A stretch of 64,000 nucleotides of DNA from Fasciola hepatica (taxonomy: Eukaryota > Platyhelminthes > Trematoda > Plagiorchiida > Fasciolidae), in NCBI GenBank assembly GCA_948099385.1, contig CANUEZ040000204.1:62001-126000 (forward strand), read 5' to 3'. The notes under the pieces are model-generated. The model was not told the DNA's origin. It was given only the letters and a program-made list of their open reading frames with translations, and made no database searches. Position 1 is the stretch's first letter; each line of letters opens with the position of its first letter. Both the position numbers and the translations under genes were made by a program. Positions 23,998 through 37,954 of this stretch are shown here, piece after piece.

Positions 23998-25269
23998 CAT
24001 GTAGTGTATATGTTGAACAAAGGTTTGAGACCCATATCGGATAGCCTTGTGGTTTGGGTGTTCGACTGACAATCGTTCACCCCAACCCTTGTACGTGTCC
24101 CCGTGTGGACTCGGTCCATTTGCAATGCTCATGATTCCCTTAGGGGATCAAACAGCTGTACAGTGCTTCCATCATTTTCAATGGTCAGTTCAGTGTTCAA
24201 GCTGCATGGAGAATCATATTTTACAAATCTACTCTGCTACTGCTCTATTGCATTGTATGAGCAATCTGTGTGGGGATTGTTCATAAAGGAATGCCTTGGT
24301 TTTACTTAGGCCCATAAATAGAGAAGTGATGGAAAATAGGATTGGATCGGTGTGCGAGAATTTGGTTGTTACCGTTCAAAGCGAAAGCGAAAGCCGAAGC
24401 CAATTTGGGGATTGTGCTATATCATGTAGTGTATATGTTGAACAAAGCGTTGAGACCCATATCGGATAGCCTTGTGGTTTGGGTGTTCGACTGACATTCG
24501 TTCACCCCAACCCTTGTTCGTGTCCCCGTGTTGGCTCTGTCCATGTGCAATGCTCATGATTCCCTTAGCGGATCAAACAGCTGTACAGCGCTTCCATCAT
24601 TTTCAATGGTCAGTTCAGTGTTCAAGCTGCATGGAGAATCATATTATACAAATCTACTCCGCTAATGCTCTATTGCATTGTATGAGCAATCTGTGTTGGG
24701 ATTGTTCATAAGGGAATGCCTTGGTTTTACTTAGGCCCATAAATGGAGAAGTGATGGAACATAGGATTGGATCGGTGTGCGAGAATTTGGTTGTTACCGT
24801 TCAAAGCGAAAGCGAAATCCGAATCCAATTAGGGAGTGTGCTATATCATGTATTGTATATGTTGAACAAAGCGTTGAAACCCATAACGGATAGCCTTGTG
24901 GTTTGGGTGTTAGACTGACATTCGTTCACCCCAACCCTTGTTCGTGTCTCCGAGTGGGCTCTGTCCATTTGCAATGCTCATGAATCCCTTAGCGGATCAA
25001 ACAGCTGTACAGTTCTTCCATCATTTTCAATGGTCAGTTCAGTGTTCAAGCTGCATGGAGAATCATATTATACAAATCTACTCTGCTACTGCTCAATTGC
25101 ATTGTATCAGCAATTTGTGTTGATTGTTCATAAGGGAATGCCTTGGTTTTACTTAGGCCCATAAATGGAGAAGTGATGGAACATAGGATTGGATCGGTGT
25201 GCGAGAATTTGGTTCTCACCGTAAGAAGCCAATTTGAAAGCCAAAGCCAGTTTGGGGAGTGTGCTATAT
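23998..25269 (+). repeat. Divergent satellite patch with GCGAAA iterations
   Basis: Unit starts: 23998 (425 bp), 24423 (424 bp), 24847 (423 bp). These carry many more changes than other units, even in the usually conserved core: GGTGTTCGACTGACA, TTGTTCGTGTC, TTGGCTCTGTCC, CGTTGAGACCC, and AACCCATAACGG. The tail reads AAAGCGAAAGCGAAA, an iterated GCGAAA hexamer instead of the usual AAAAAGCCAATTTGAAAG, and the inner hairpin arm is lost. Similar tails occur at 20142-20165, 22255-22277 and 32833-32860. This could be an older subfamily or a segment that escaped homogenisation. Confidence 0.85.
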
Positions 25270-25692
25270 CATGTAGTGTATATGTTGAACAAAGCGTTCG
25301 TAGCCATATGGGATAGCCTTGAGGATCGGGTGTTCTATTGACAATCGTTCACCCCAACCCTTGTACGTGTCCCCGTCTGGACTCGGTCCATTTGCAATGC
25401 TCATGATTCCCTTAGTGGATCAAACAGCTGTACAGTGCTTCCGTAATTTTCAATGGTCAGTTCAGGGTTCGAGCTGCATGGAGAATCATATTATACAAAT
25501 CTACTCTGCTACTGCTCAATTGCATTGTATCAGCAATTAGTGTGGATTGTTCATGAGGGAATGCCTTGGTTTTTCTTAGGCCCATAAATGGAGAAGTGAT
25601 GGAACATAGGATTGGATCGGTGTGCGAGAATTTGGTTCTCACCGTAAAAAGCCAATTTGAAAGCCGAAGTCAATTTGGGGAGTGTGCTATAT
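25270..25692 (+). repeat. Transitional unit with pentamer-family type A markers
   Basis: This unit joins the divergent patch to the dimer block. It carries GCGTTCGTAGCC, GAGGATCGGG, CAGGGTTCGAGC and CAATTAGTGTGG, the last two shared with type A units of the 18.5-22.8 kb family. Confidence 0.7.
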
Positions 25693-28230
25693 CATGTAGT
25701 GTATATGTTGAACAAAGCGTTCAGAGCCATGTCGGATAGCCTTGTGGTTCGGATGTTCTATTGACAATCGTTCACCCCAACCCTTGTACGTGTCCCCGTG
25801 TGGACTCGGTCCATTTGCAATGCTCATGATTCCCTTAGGGGATCAAACAGCTGTACAGTGCTTCCATAATTTTCAATGGTCAGTTCAGTGTTCAAGCTGC
25901 ATGCAGAATCATATTATACAAATCTACTCTGCTACTGCTCAATTGCATTGTATCAGCAATTTGTGTGGATTGTTCATAAGGGAATGCCTTGGTTTTACTT
26001 AGGCCCATAAATGGAGAAGTGATGGAACATAGGATTGGATCGGTGTGCGAGAATTTGGTTCTCACCGTAAAAAGCCAATTTGAAAGCCGAAGCCAGTTCG
26101 GGGCGTTTGCTGTATCATGTAGTGTATATGTTGAACAAAGCGTTCAGAGCCATATCGGATAGCCTTGTGGTTCGGGTGTTCTATTGACAATCGTTCACCC
26201 CAACCCTTGTACGTGTCCCCGTGTGGACTCGGTCCATTTGCAATGCTCATGATTCCCTTAGTGGATCAAACAGCTGTACAGTGCTTCCATAATTTTCAAT
26301 GGTCAGTTCAGTGTTCAAGCTGCATGGAGAATCATATTATACAAATCTAATCTGCTACTGCTCAATTGCATTGTATCAGCAATTTGTGTGGATTGTTCAT
26401 AAGGGAATGCCTTGGTTTTACTTAGGCCCATAAATGGAGAAGTGATGGAACATAGGATTGGATCGGTGTGCGAGAATTTGGTTCTCACCGTAAGAAGCCA
26501 ATTTGAAAGCCGAAGTCAATTTGGGGAGTGTGCTATATCATGTAGTGTATATGTTGAACAAAGCGTTCAGAGCCATGTCGGATAGCCTTGTGGTTCGGAT
26601 GTTCTATTGACAATCGTTCACCCCAACCCTTGTACGTGTCCCCGTGTGGACTCGGTCCATTTGCAATGCTCATGATTCCCTTAGGGGATCAAACAGCTGT
26701 ACAGTGCTTCCATAATTTTCAATGGTCAGTTCAGTGTTCAAGCTGCATGCAGAATCATATTATACAAATCTACTCTGCTACTGCTCAATTGCATTGTATC
26801 AGCAATTTGTGTGGATTGTTCATAAGGGAATGCCTTGGTTTTACTTAGGCCCATAAATGGAGAAGTGATGGAACATAGGATTGGATCGGTGTGCGAGAAT
26901 TTGTTTCTCATCGTAGGAAGCCAATTGGAAAGCCGAAGCCAGTTCGGGGAGTGTGCTATATCATGTAGTGTATATGTTGAACAAAGCGTTCAGAGCCATA
27001 TCGGATAGCCTTGTGGTTCGGATGTTCTATTGACAATCGTTCACCCTAACCCTTGTACGTGTCCCCGTGTGGACTCGGTCCATTTGCAATGCTCATGATT
27101 CCCTTAGTGGATCAAACAGCTGTACAGTGCTTCCATAATTTTCAATGGTCAGTTCAGTGTTCAAGCTGCTTGGAGAATCATATTATACAAATCTACTCTG
27201 CTACTGCTCAATTGCATTGTAACAGCAATTTGTGTGGATTGTTCATAAGGGAATGCCTTGGTTTTACTTAGGCCCATAAATGGAGAAGTGATGGAACATA
27301 GGATTGGATCGGTGTGCGAGAATTTGGTTCTCACCGTAAAAAGCCAATTTGAAAGCCGAAGTCAATTTGGGGAGTGTGCTATATCATGTAGTGTATATGT
27401 TGAACAAAGCGTTCAGAGCCATGTCGGATAGCCTTGTGGTTCGGATGTTCTATTGACAATCGTTCACCCCAACCCTTGTACGTGTCCCCGTGTGGACTCG
27501 GTCCATTTGCAATGCTCATGATTCCCTTAGGGGATCAAACAGCTGTACAGTGCTTCCATAATTTTCAATGGTCAGTTCAGTGTTCAAGCTGCATGCAGAA
27601 TCATATTATACAAATCTACTCTGCTACTGCTCAATTGCATTGTATCAGCAATTTGTGTGGATTGTTCATAAGGGAATGCCTTGGTTTTACTTAGGCCCAT
27701 AAATGGAGAAGTGATGGAACATAGGATTGGATCGGTGTGCGAGAATTTGTTTCTCATCGTAGGAAGCCAATTTGAAAGCCGAAGCCAGTTCGGGGAGTGT
27801 GCTATATCATGTAGTGTATATGTTGAACAAAGCGTTCAGAGCCATATCGGATAGCCTTGTGGTTCGGATGTTCTATTGACAATCGTTCACCCTAACCCTT
27901 GTACGTGTCCCCGTGTGGACTCGGTCCATTTGCAATGCTCATGATTCCCTTAGGGGATCAAACAGCTGTACAGTGCTTCCATAATTTTCAATGGTCAGTT
28001 CAGTGTTCAAGCTGCATGGAGAATCATATTATACAAATCTACTCTGCTACTGATCTATTGCAATGTATGAGTAATTTGTGTGGATTGTTCATAAGGGAAT
28101 GCCTTGGTTTTACTTAGGCCCATAAATGGAGAAGTGATGGAACATAGGATTGGATCGGTGTGCGAGAATTTGGTTCTCACCGTAAAAAGCCAATTTGAAA
28201 GCCGAAGCCAGTTTGGGGAGTGTGCTGTAT
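25693..28230 (+). repeat. Dimer HOR, 846 bp, three copies
   Basis: Units 25693, 26539 and 27385 are one type: GAGCCATGTCGG, GGTTCGGATGTTC and GCATGCAGAATC; over most of their length I read no difference between them. They alternate with units 26116, 26962 and 27808. The second and third of these follow the tail TTCTCATCGTAGGAAGCC and share CACCCTAACCC, while the first follows CAGTTCGGGGCGTTTGC. The second half of the last dimer (27808) has changed to a GATCTATTGCAATG unit, so the third copy is partly converted. Confidence 0.85.
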
Positions 28231-31200
28231 CATGTAGTGTATATGTTGAACAAAGCGTTCAGAGCCATATCGGATAGCCTTGTGGTTCGGGTGTTCTATT
28301 GACAATCGTTCACCCCAACCCTTGTACGTGTCCCCGTGTGGACTCGGTCCATTTGCAATGCTCATGATTCCCTTAGTGGATCAAACAGCTGTACAGTGCT
28401 TCCATAATTTTCAATGGTCACTTCAGTGTTCAAGCTGCTTGGAGAATCATATTATACAAATCTACTCTGCTACTGCTCAATTGCATTGTATCAGCAATTT
28501 GTGTGGATTGTTCATAAGGGAATGCCTTGGTTTTACTTAGGCCCATAAATGGAGAAGTGATGGAACATAGGATTGGATGGGTGTGCGAGAATTTGGTTCT
28601 CACCGTAAGAAGCCAATTAGAAAGCCGAAGCCAGTTCGGGGAGTGTGCTATATCATGTAGTGTATATGTTGAACAAAGCGTTCAGAGCCATATCGGATAG
28701 CCTTGTGGTTCGGGTGTTCTATTGACAATCGTTCACCCCAACCCTTGTACGTGTCCCCGTGTGGACTCGGTCCATTTGCAATGCTCATGATTCCCTTAGC
28801 GGATCAAACAGCTGTACAGTGCTTCCATAATTTTCAATGGTCAGTTCAGTGTTCAAGCTGCATGGAGAATCATATTATACAAATCTACTCCGCTAATGCT
28901 CAACTGCATTGTATCAGTAATTTGTGTGGATTGTTCATAAGGGAATGCCTTGGTTTTACTTGGACCCATAATTGGGGAAGTGATGGAACATAGGATTGGA
29001 TCGGTGTGCGAGAATTTGGTTCTCACCGTAAAAGGCCAATTTGAAAGCCGAAGCCAGTTTTGGGAGTGTGCTATATCATGTAGTGTATATGTTGAACAAA
29101 GCGTTCAGAGCCATATCGGATAGCCTTGTGGTTCGGGTGTTCTATTGACAATCGTTCACCCCAACCCTTGTACGTGTCCCCGTGTGGACTCGGTCCATTT
29201 GCAATGCTCATGATTCCCTTAGTGGATCAAACAGCTGTACAGTGCTTCCATAATTTTCAATGGTCAGTTCAGTGTTCAAGCTGCATGGAGAATCATATTA
29301 TACAAATCTACTCTGCTACTGCTCGAATGCATTGTATCAGCAATTTGTGTGGATTGTTCATAAGGGAATGCCTTGGTTTTACTTAGGCCCATAAATGGAG
29401 AAGTGATGAACATAGGATTGGATCGGTGTGCGAGAATTTGGTTCTCACCGTAAGAAGCCAATTTGAAAGCCGAAGCCAGTTTGGGGAGTGTGCTATATCA
29501 TGTAGTGTATATGTTGAACAAAGCGTTCAGAGCCATATCGGATAGCCTTGTGGTTCGGGTGTTCTATTGACAATCGTTCACCCCAACCCTTGTACGTGTC
29601 CCCGTGTGGACTCGGTCCATTTGCAATGCTCATGATTCCCTTAGCGGATCAAAAAGCTGTACTGTGCTTCCATAATTTTCAATGGTCAGTTCAGTGTTCA
29701 AGCTGCATGGAGAATCATATTATACAAATCTACTCTGCTACTGCTCAATTGCATTGTATCAGCAATTTGTGTGGATTGTTCATGAGGGATGTACTTGGTT
29801 TTACTTAGGCCCATAAATGGAGAAGTGATGGAACATAGGATTGGATCGGTGTGCGAGAATTTGTTTCTCACCGTAAAAAGCCAATTTGAAAGCCGAAGCC
29901 AGTTTGGGGAGTGTGCTATATCATGTAGTGTAGATGTTGAACAAAGCGTTCAGAGCCATATCGGATAGCCTTGTGGTTCGGATGTTCTATTGACAATCGT
30001 TCACCCCAACCCTTGTACGTGTCCCCGTGTGGACTCGGTCCATTTGCAATGCTCATGATTCCCTTAGTGGATCAAACATCTGTACAGTGCTTCTAGAATT
30101 TGCAATGTTCATTTCAGTGTTCAAGCTGCATGGAGAATCATATTATACAAATCTACTCTGCTACTGATCTATTGCAATGTATGAGTAATTTGTGTGGATT
30201 GTTCATAAGGGAATGCCTTGGTTTTACTTAGGCCCATAAATGGAGAAGTGATGGAACATAGGATTGGATCGGTGTGCGAGAATTTGAATCTCACCGTAAA
30301 AAGCCAATTTGAAAGCCGAAACCATTTTGGGGAGTGTGCTATATCATGTAGTGTATATGTTGAACAAAGCGTTCAGAGTCATATCGGATAGCCTTGTGGT
30401 TCGGGTGTTCTATTGACAATCGTTCACCCCAACCCTTGTACGTGTCCCCGTGTGGACTCGGTCCATTTGCATTGCTCCTGATTCCCTTAGGGGATCAAAA
30501 AGCTCTACAGTGCTTCCAGAATTTTCAATGGTCAGTTCAGTGTTCAAGCTGCATGGAGAATCATATTATACAAATCTACTCTGCTACTGCTCAATTGCAT
30601 TGTATCAGCAATTTGTGTGGATTGTTCATGAGGGATGTACTTGGTTTTACTTAGGCCCATAAATGGAGAAGTGATGGAACATAGGATTGGATCGGTGTGC
30701 GAGAATTTGATTCTCACCGTAAAAAGCCAATTTGAAAGCCGAAGCCAGTTTGGGGAGTGTGCTATATCATGTAGTGTATATGTTGAACAGAGCGTTCAGA
30801 GCCATATCGGATAGCCTTGTGGTTCGGGTGTTCTATTGACAATCGTTCACCCCAACCCTTGTACGTGTCCCCGTGTGGACTCGGTCCATTTGCAATGCTC
30901 ATGATTCCCTTAGCGGATCAAACAGCTTTACTGTGCTTCCATAATTTTCAATGGTCAGTTCAGTGTTCAAGCTGCATGGAGAATCATATTATACAAATCT
31001 ACTCTGGCACTGATCTATTGCAATGTATGAGTAATTTGTGTGGATTGTTCATAAGGGAATGCCTTGGTTTTACTTAGGCCCATAAATGGAGAAGTGATGG
31101 AACATAGGATTGGATCGGTGTGCGAGAATTTGTTTCTCACCGTAAGAAGCCAATTTGAAAGCCGAAGCCAGTTTGGGGAGTGTGCTATATCATGTAGTGT

Positions 31201-34200
31201 ATATGTTGAACAAAGCGTTCGTAGCCATATGGGATAGCCTTGTGGTTCGGGTGTTCTATTGACAATCGTTCACCCCAACCCTTGTACGTGTCCCCGTGTG
31301 GACTCGGTCCATGTGCATAGCTCCTGATTCCCTTAGGGGATCAAACAGCTGTACAGTACTTCCATAATTTTCAATGGTCAGTTCAGTGTTCAAGCTGCAT
31401 GGAGAATCATATTATACAAATCTACTCTGCTACTGCTCAATTGCATTGTATCAGCAATTTGTGTTTATTGTTCATAAGGGAATGCCTTGGTTTTACTTAG
31501 GCCCATAAATGGAGAAGTGATGGAACATAGGATTGGATGGGTGTGCGAGAATTTGTTTCTCACCGTAAGAAGAAAATTTGAAAGCCGAAGCCAGTTTGGG
31601 GAGTGTGCTATATCATGTAGTTTAGATCTTGAACAAAGCGTTCAGAGCCATATCGGATAGCCTTGTGGTTCGGGTGTTCTATTGACAATCGTTCACCCCA
31701 ACCCTTGTGCGTGTCCCCGTGTGGACTCGGTCCATTTGCAATGCTCATGATTCCCTTAGTGGATCAAACAGCTGTACTGTGCTTCCATAATTTTCAATGG
31801 TCAGTTCAGTGTTCAAGCTGCATGGAGAATCATATTATACAAATCTACTCTGCTACTGCTCAATTGCATTGTATCAGCAATTTGTGACGATTGATCATAT
31901 GGGAAAGCCTTGGTTTTACTTAGGCCCATAAATGGAGAAGTGATGGAACATAGGATTGGATCGGTGTGCGAGAATTTGTTTCTCACCGTAAGAAGCCAAT
32001 TTTAAAGCCTAAGTCAGTTTGGGGAGTGTGCTATATCATGTAGTGTAGATGTTGAACAAAGCGTTCAGAGCCACATGGGATAGCCTTGTGGTTCGGGTGT
32101 TCTATTGACAATCGTTCACCCCAACCCTTGTACGTGTCCCCGTGTGGACTCGGTCCATTTGCAATGCTCATGATTCCCTTAGGGGATCAAACAGCTGTAC
32201 AGTGCTTCCATCATTTTCAATGGTCAGTTCAGTGTTCAAGCTGCATGGAGAATCATATTATACAAATCTACTCTGCTACTGATCTATTGCAATGTATGAG
32301 TAATTTGTGTGGATTGTTCATAAGGGAATGCCTTGGTTTTACTTAGGCCCATAAATGGAGAATTGATGGAACATAGGATTGGATCGGTGTGCGAGAATTT
32401 GTTTCTCACCGTAAAAAGCCAATTTGAAAGCCGAAGCCAGTTTGGGGAGTGTGCTATATCATGTAGTGTAGATGTTGAACAAAGCGTTCAGAGCCATATC
32501 GGATAGCCTTGTGGTTCGGGTGTTCTATTGACAATCGTTCACCCCAACCCTTGTACGTGTCCCCGTGTGGACTCGGTCCATTTGCAATGCTCATGATTCC
32601 CTTAGGGGATCAAACAGCTGTACAGTGCTTCCATCATTTTCAATGGTCAGTTCAGTGTTCAAGCTGCATGGAGAATCATATTATACAAATCTACTCTGCT
32701 ACTGCTCAATTGCATTGTATCAGCAATTTGTGTGGATTGTTCATAAAGGAAAGCCTTGGTTTAACTTAGGCCCATAAATGGAGAATTGATGGATTATAGG
32801 ATTGGATCGGTGTGCGAAATTTTGGTTGTTACCGTTCAAAGCGAAAGCGAAAGCCGAAGCCAATTTGTGGAATGTGCTATATCATGTAGTGTATATGTTG
32901 AACAAAGCGTTGAGAGCCATATCGGATAGCCTTGTGGTTCGGGTGTTCTATTGACAATCGTTCACCCCAACCCTTGTACGTGTCCCCGTGTGGACTCGGT
33001 CCATTTGCAATGTTCATGATTCCCTTAGGGGATCAAACAGCTGTACAGTGCTTCCATCATTTTCAATGGTCAGTTCAGTGTTCAAGCTGCATGGAGAATC
33101 ATATTATACAAATCTACTCTGCTACTGCTCAATTGCATTGTATCAGCAATTTGTGTGGATTGTTCATAAGGGAATGCCTTGGTTTGACTTAGGCCCATAA
33201 ATGGAGAAGTAATGGAACATAGGATTGGATCGGTGTGCGAGAATTTGGTTCTCACCGTAAAAAGCCAATTTGAAAGCCGAAGCCAGTTTGGGGTGTGTGC
33301 TATATCATGTATTGTATATGTTGAACAAAGCGTTCAGAGCCATTTCGGATAGCCTTGTGGTTCGGGTGTTCTATTGACAATCGTTCACCCCAACCCTTGT
33401 ACATGTCCCCGTGTGGACTCGGTCCATTTGCAATGCTCATGGTTCCCTTAGGGGATCAAACAGCTGTACAGTGCTTCCATAATTTTCAATGGTCAGTTCA
33501 GTTTTCACGCTGCTTGGAGAATCATATTATACAAATCTAATCTGCTACTGCTCAATTGCATTGTATCAGCAATTTGGGAGGATTGTTCATATGGGAATGC
33601 CTTGGTTTTACTTAGGCCCATAAATGGAGAAGTGATGGAACATAGGATTGGATCGGTGTGCGAGAATTTGGTTCTCACCGTAAGAAGCCAATTTGAAAGC
33701 CGAAACCATTTTGGGGAGTGTGCTATATCATGTAGTGTATATGTTGAACAAAGCGTTCAGAGCCATATCGGATAGCCCTGTGGTTCGGGTGTTCTATTGA
33801 CAATCGTTCACCCCAACCCTTGTACGTGTCCCCGTGTGGACTCGGTCCATTTGCAATGCTCATGATTCCCTTAAGGGATCAAACAGCTGTACAGTGCTTC
33901 CATAATTTTCAATGGTCAGTTCAGTGTTCAAGCTGCATGCAGAATCATATTATACAAATCTACTCTGCTACTGCTCAATTGCATTGTATCAGCAATTTGT
34001 GTGGATTGTTCATAAGGGAATGCCTTGGTTTTACTTACGCCCATAAATGGAGAAGTGATGGAACATAGGATTGGATCGGTGTGCGAGAATTTGGTTCTCA
34101 CCTTAAAAAGCCAATTTGAAAGCCGAAGCCAGTTTGGGGAGTGTGCTATATCATGTAGTGTATATGTTGAACAAAGCGTTCAGAGCCATATCGGATAGCC

Positions 34201-35419
34201 TTGTGGTTCGGGTGTTCTATTGACAATCGTTCACCCCAACCCTTGTACGTGTCCCCGTGTGGACTCGGTCCATTTGCATTGCTCCTGATTCCCTTAGGGG
34301 ATCAAACAGCTGTACAGTGCTTCCATAATTTTCAATGGTCAGTTCAGTGTTCAAGCTGCATGGAGAATCATATTATACAAATCTACTCTGCTACTGCTCA
34401 ATTGCATTGTATCAGCAATTTGTGTGGATTGTTCATGAGGGATGTACTTGGTTTTACTTAGGCCCATAAATGGAGAAGTGATGGAACACAGGATTGGATC
34501 GGTGTGCGAGAATTTGGTTCTCACCTTAAAAAGCCAATTTGAAAGCCGAAGCCAGTTTGGGGAGTGTGCTATATCATGTAGTGTATATGTTGAACAAAGC
34601 GTTCAGAGCCATATGGGATAGCCTTGTGGTTCGGGTGTTCTATTGACAATCGTTCACCCCAACCCTTGTACGTGTCCCCGTGTGGACTCGGTCCATTTGC
34701 AATGCTCCTGATTCCCTTAGGGGATCAAACAGCTGTACAGTGCTTCCATAATTTTCAATGCTCAGTTCAGTGTTCAAGCTGCATGTAGAATCATATTATA
34801 CAAATCTACTCTGCTACTGCTCAATTGCATTGTATCAGCAATTTGTGTCGATTGATCATATGGGAATGCCTTGGTTTTACTTAGGCCCATAAATGGAGAA
34901 GTGATGGAACATAGGATTGGATCGGTGTGCGAGAATTTGTTTCTCACCGTAAAAACCAATTTGAAAGCCGAAGTCAATTTGGAGAGTGTGCTATATCATG
35001 TAGTGTATATGTTGAACAAAGCGTTCAGAGCCATATCGGATAGCCTTGTGGTTCGGGTGTTCTATTGACAATCGTTCACCCCAACCCTTGTACGTGTCCC
35101 CGTGTGGACTCGGTCCATTTGCAATGCTCATGATTCCCTTAGGGGATCAAACATCTGTACAGTGCTTCCATAATTTTCAATGGTCAGTTCAGTGTTCAAG
35201 CTGCATGGAGAATCATATTATACAAATCTACTCTGCTACTGCTCAATTGCATTGTATCAGCAATTTGTGTCGATTGATCATATGGGAATGCCTTGGTTTT
35301 ACTTAGGCCCATAAATGGAGAAGTGATGGAACATAGGATTGGATCGGTGTGCGAGAATTTTGTTCTCACCGTAAAAAGCCAATTTGAAAGCCGAAGCCAG
35401 TTTGGGGAGTGTGCTATAT
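28231..35419 (+). repeat. Weakly ordered block with returning pentamer-family units
   Basis: Unit starts: 28231, 28654, 29077, 29499, 29922, 30345, 30768, 31191, 31614, 32037, 32460, 32883, 33306, 33729, 34152, 34575, 34997. Units 29077, 29499 and 29922 have type B (GTGATGAACATAGG), type C (CTGTACTGTGC, CATGAGGGATGTAC) and type D (TTCTAGAATTTGC) markers in that order, as at 21.0-22.3 kb. Units 30345 and 34152 share TTTGCATTGCTCCTG with the type C linker, nine units apart. The end of unit 32460 has the GTTGTTACCGTTCAAAGCG tail of the divergent patch. Confidence 0.75.
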
Positions 35420-37954
35420 CATGTAGTGTAGATGTTGAACAAAGCGTTCAGAGCCATATCGGATAGCCTTGTGGTTCGGGTGTTCTATTGACAATCGTTC
35501 ACCCCAACCCTTGTACGTGTCCCCGTGTGGACTCGGTCCATTTGCATTGCCCCTGATTCCCTTAGGGGATCAAACAGCTGTACAGTGCTTCCATAATTTT
35601 CAATGGTCAGTTCAGTGTTCAAGCTGCATGGAGAATCATATTATACAAATCTACTCTGCTACTGTTCAATTGCCGTGTATCCGCAATTTGTGTGGACTGT
35701 TCTTAAGGGAATGCCTTGGTTTTACTTAGGCCCATAAATGGAGAAGTGATGGAATAAAGGATTGGATCGGTGTGCGAGAATTTGGTTCTCACCGTAAAAA
35801 GCCAATTTAAAGCCGAAGCCAGTTTGGGGAATGTGCTATATCATGTAGTGTATATGATGAACAAAGCGTTCAGTTCCATTTCGGATAGCCTTGTGGTTCG
35901 GATGTTCTATTGACAGTCGTTCACTCCAACCCTTGTACGTGTCCCCGTGTGGACTCGGTCCATTTGCAATGCTCATGATTCCCTTAGGGGATCAAACAGC
36001 TGTACAGTGCTTCCATAATTTTCAATGGTCAGTTCAGTGTTCAAGCTGCATGGAGAATCATATTATACAAATCTACTCTGCTACTGCTCAATTGCATTGT
36101 ATCAGCAATTTGTGTGGATTGTTCGTTAGGAACGACCTTGGTTCAATTTGGTTACCTAATTGGAGAAGTGATGGAACATAGGATTGGATCGGTGTGCGAG
36201 AATTTGTTTCTCACCGTAAAAAGCCAATTTGAAAGCCGAAGCCAGTTTGGGGAGTGTGCTATATCATGTAGTGTATATGTTGAACAAAGCGTTCAGAGCC
36301 ATATCGGATAGCCTTGTGGTTCGGGTGTTCTATTGACAATCGTTCACCCCAACCCTTGTACGTGTCCCCGTGTGGACTCGGTCCATTTGCAATGCTCATG
36401 ATTCCCTTAGCGGATCAAACAGCTGTACAGTGCTTCCAGAATTTTCAATGGTCAGTTCAGTGTTCAAGCTGCATGGAGAATCATATTATACAAATCTACT
36501 CTGCTACTGCTCAATTGCATTGTATCAGCAATTTGTGTGGATTGTTCATAAGGGAATGCCTTGGTTTTACTTAGGCCCATAAATCGAGAAGTGATGGAAC
36601 ATAGGATTGGATCGGTGTGCGAGAATTTGGTTCTCACCGTAAAAAGCCAATTTGAAAGCCGAAGCCAGTTTGGGGAGTGTGCTATATCATGTAGTGTAGA
36701 TGTTGAACAAAGCGTTCAGAGCCATATGGGATAGCCTTGTGGTTCGGGTGTTCTATTGACAATCGTTCACCCCAACCCTTGTACGTGTCCCCGTGTGGAC
36801 TCGGTCCATTTGCAATGCTCATGATTTCCTTAGGGGATCAAACAGCTGTACAGTGCTTCCATAATTTTCAATGGTCAGTTCAGTGTTCAAGCTACATGGA
36901 GAATCATATTATACAAATCTACTCTGCTACTGCTCAATTGCATTGTATCAGCAATTTGTGTGGATTGTTCATAAGGGAATGCCTTGGTTTTACTTACGCC
37001 CATAAATGGAGAAGTGATGGAATATAGGATTGGATCGGTGTGCGAGAATTTGTTTCTCACCGTAAAAAGCCAATTTGAAAGCCGAAGCCAGTTTGGGGAG
37101 TGTGCTATATCATGTAGTGTATATGTTGAACAAAGCGTTCAGAGCCATATCGGATAGCCTTGTGTTTCGGGTGTTCTATTGACAATCGTTCACCCCAACC
37201 CTTGTACGTGTCCCCGTGTGGACTCGGTCCATTTGCAATGCTCATGATTCCCTTAGCGGATCAAACATCTGTACAGTGCTTCCATAATTTGCAATGGTGC
37301 GTTCAGTGTTCAAGCTGCATGGAGAATCATATTATACAAATCTACTCCGCTAATGCTCAATTGCAATTTATCAGCAATTCGTGTTGAATGTTCATAAGGG
37401 AATGCCTTGGTTTTACTTAGGCCCATAAATAGAGAAGTGATGGAACAATGGATTGGATCGGTGTGCGACAAATCTTATCCGACCGGTAGATGCCAATTTA
37501 AAGCCGAAGCCAGTTTGGGGAATGTGCTATATCATGTAGTGTATATGATGAAAAAAGCGTTCAGTTCCATTTCGGATAGCCTCGTGGTTCGGATGTTCTA
37601 TTGACAGTCGTTCACCCCAACCCTTGTACGTGTCCCCGTGTGGACTCGGTCCATTTGCAATGCTCATGATTCCCTTAGGGGATCAAACAGCTGTACAGTG
37701 CTTCCATAATTTTCAATGGTCAGTTCAGTGTTCAAGCTGCATGGAGAATCATAATATAGAAACCTACTCTGCTACTGCTCAATTGCATTGTATCAGCAAT
37801 TTGTGTGGATTGATCATTAGGAACGACCTTGGTTCAAATTAGTAACCTAATTGGAGAAGTGATGGAACATAGGATTGGATCGGTGTGCGAGAATTTGTTT
37901 CGCACCGTAAGAAGCCAATTTGAAAGCCGAAGCCTTTTGAGGAGTGTGCTATAT
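35420..37954 (+). repeat. Block with alternative linker and divergent tails, tetramer spacing
   Basis: Unit starts: 35420, 35842, 36265, 36688, 37111, 37533. Units 35842 and 37533, 1691 bp apart, share TATGATGAA, CAGTTCCATTTCGG and the rare linker TTAGGAACGACC...ACCTAATTGG. The tail at about 37464-37495 is strongly altered (GTGCGACAAATC, TATCCGACCGGTAG), losing the usual hairpin. The unit at 35420 has TTGCCGTGTATCCGC, found again only near 61030. Confidence 0.75.

Noticed and set aside
8955..27895. Telomere-like CCCTAACCC in units at 8875, 26962 and 27808
   Set aside because: It is a single-base variant of the common CACCCCAACCC and is never iterated, so it is not telomeric DNA.
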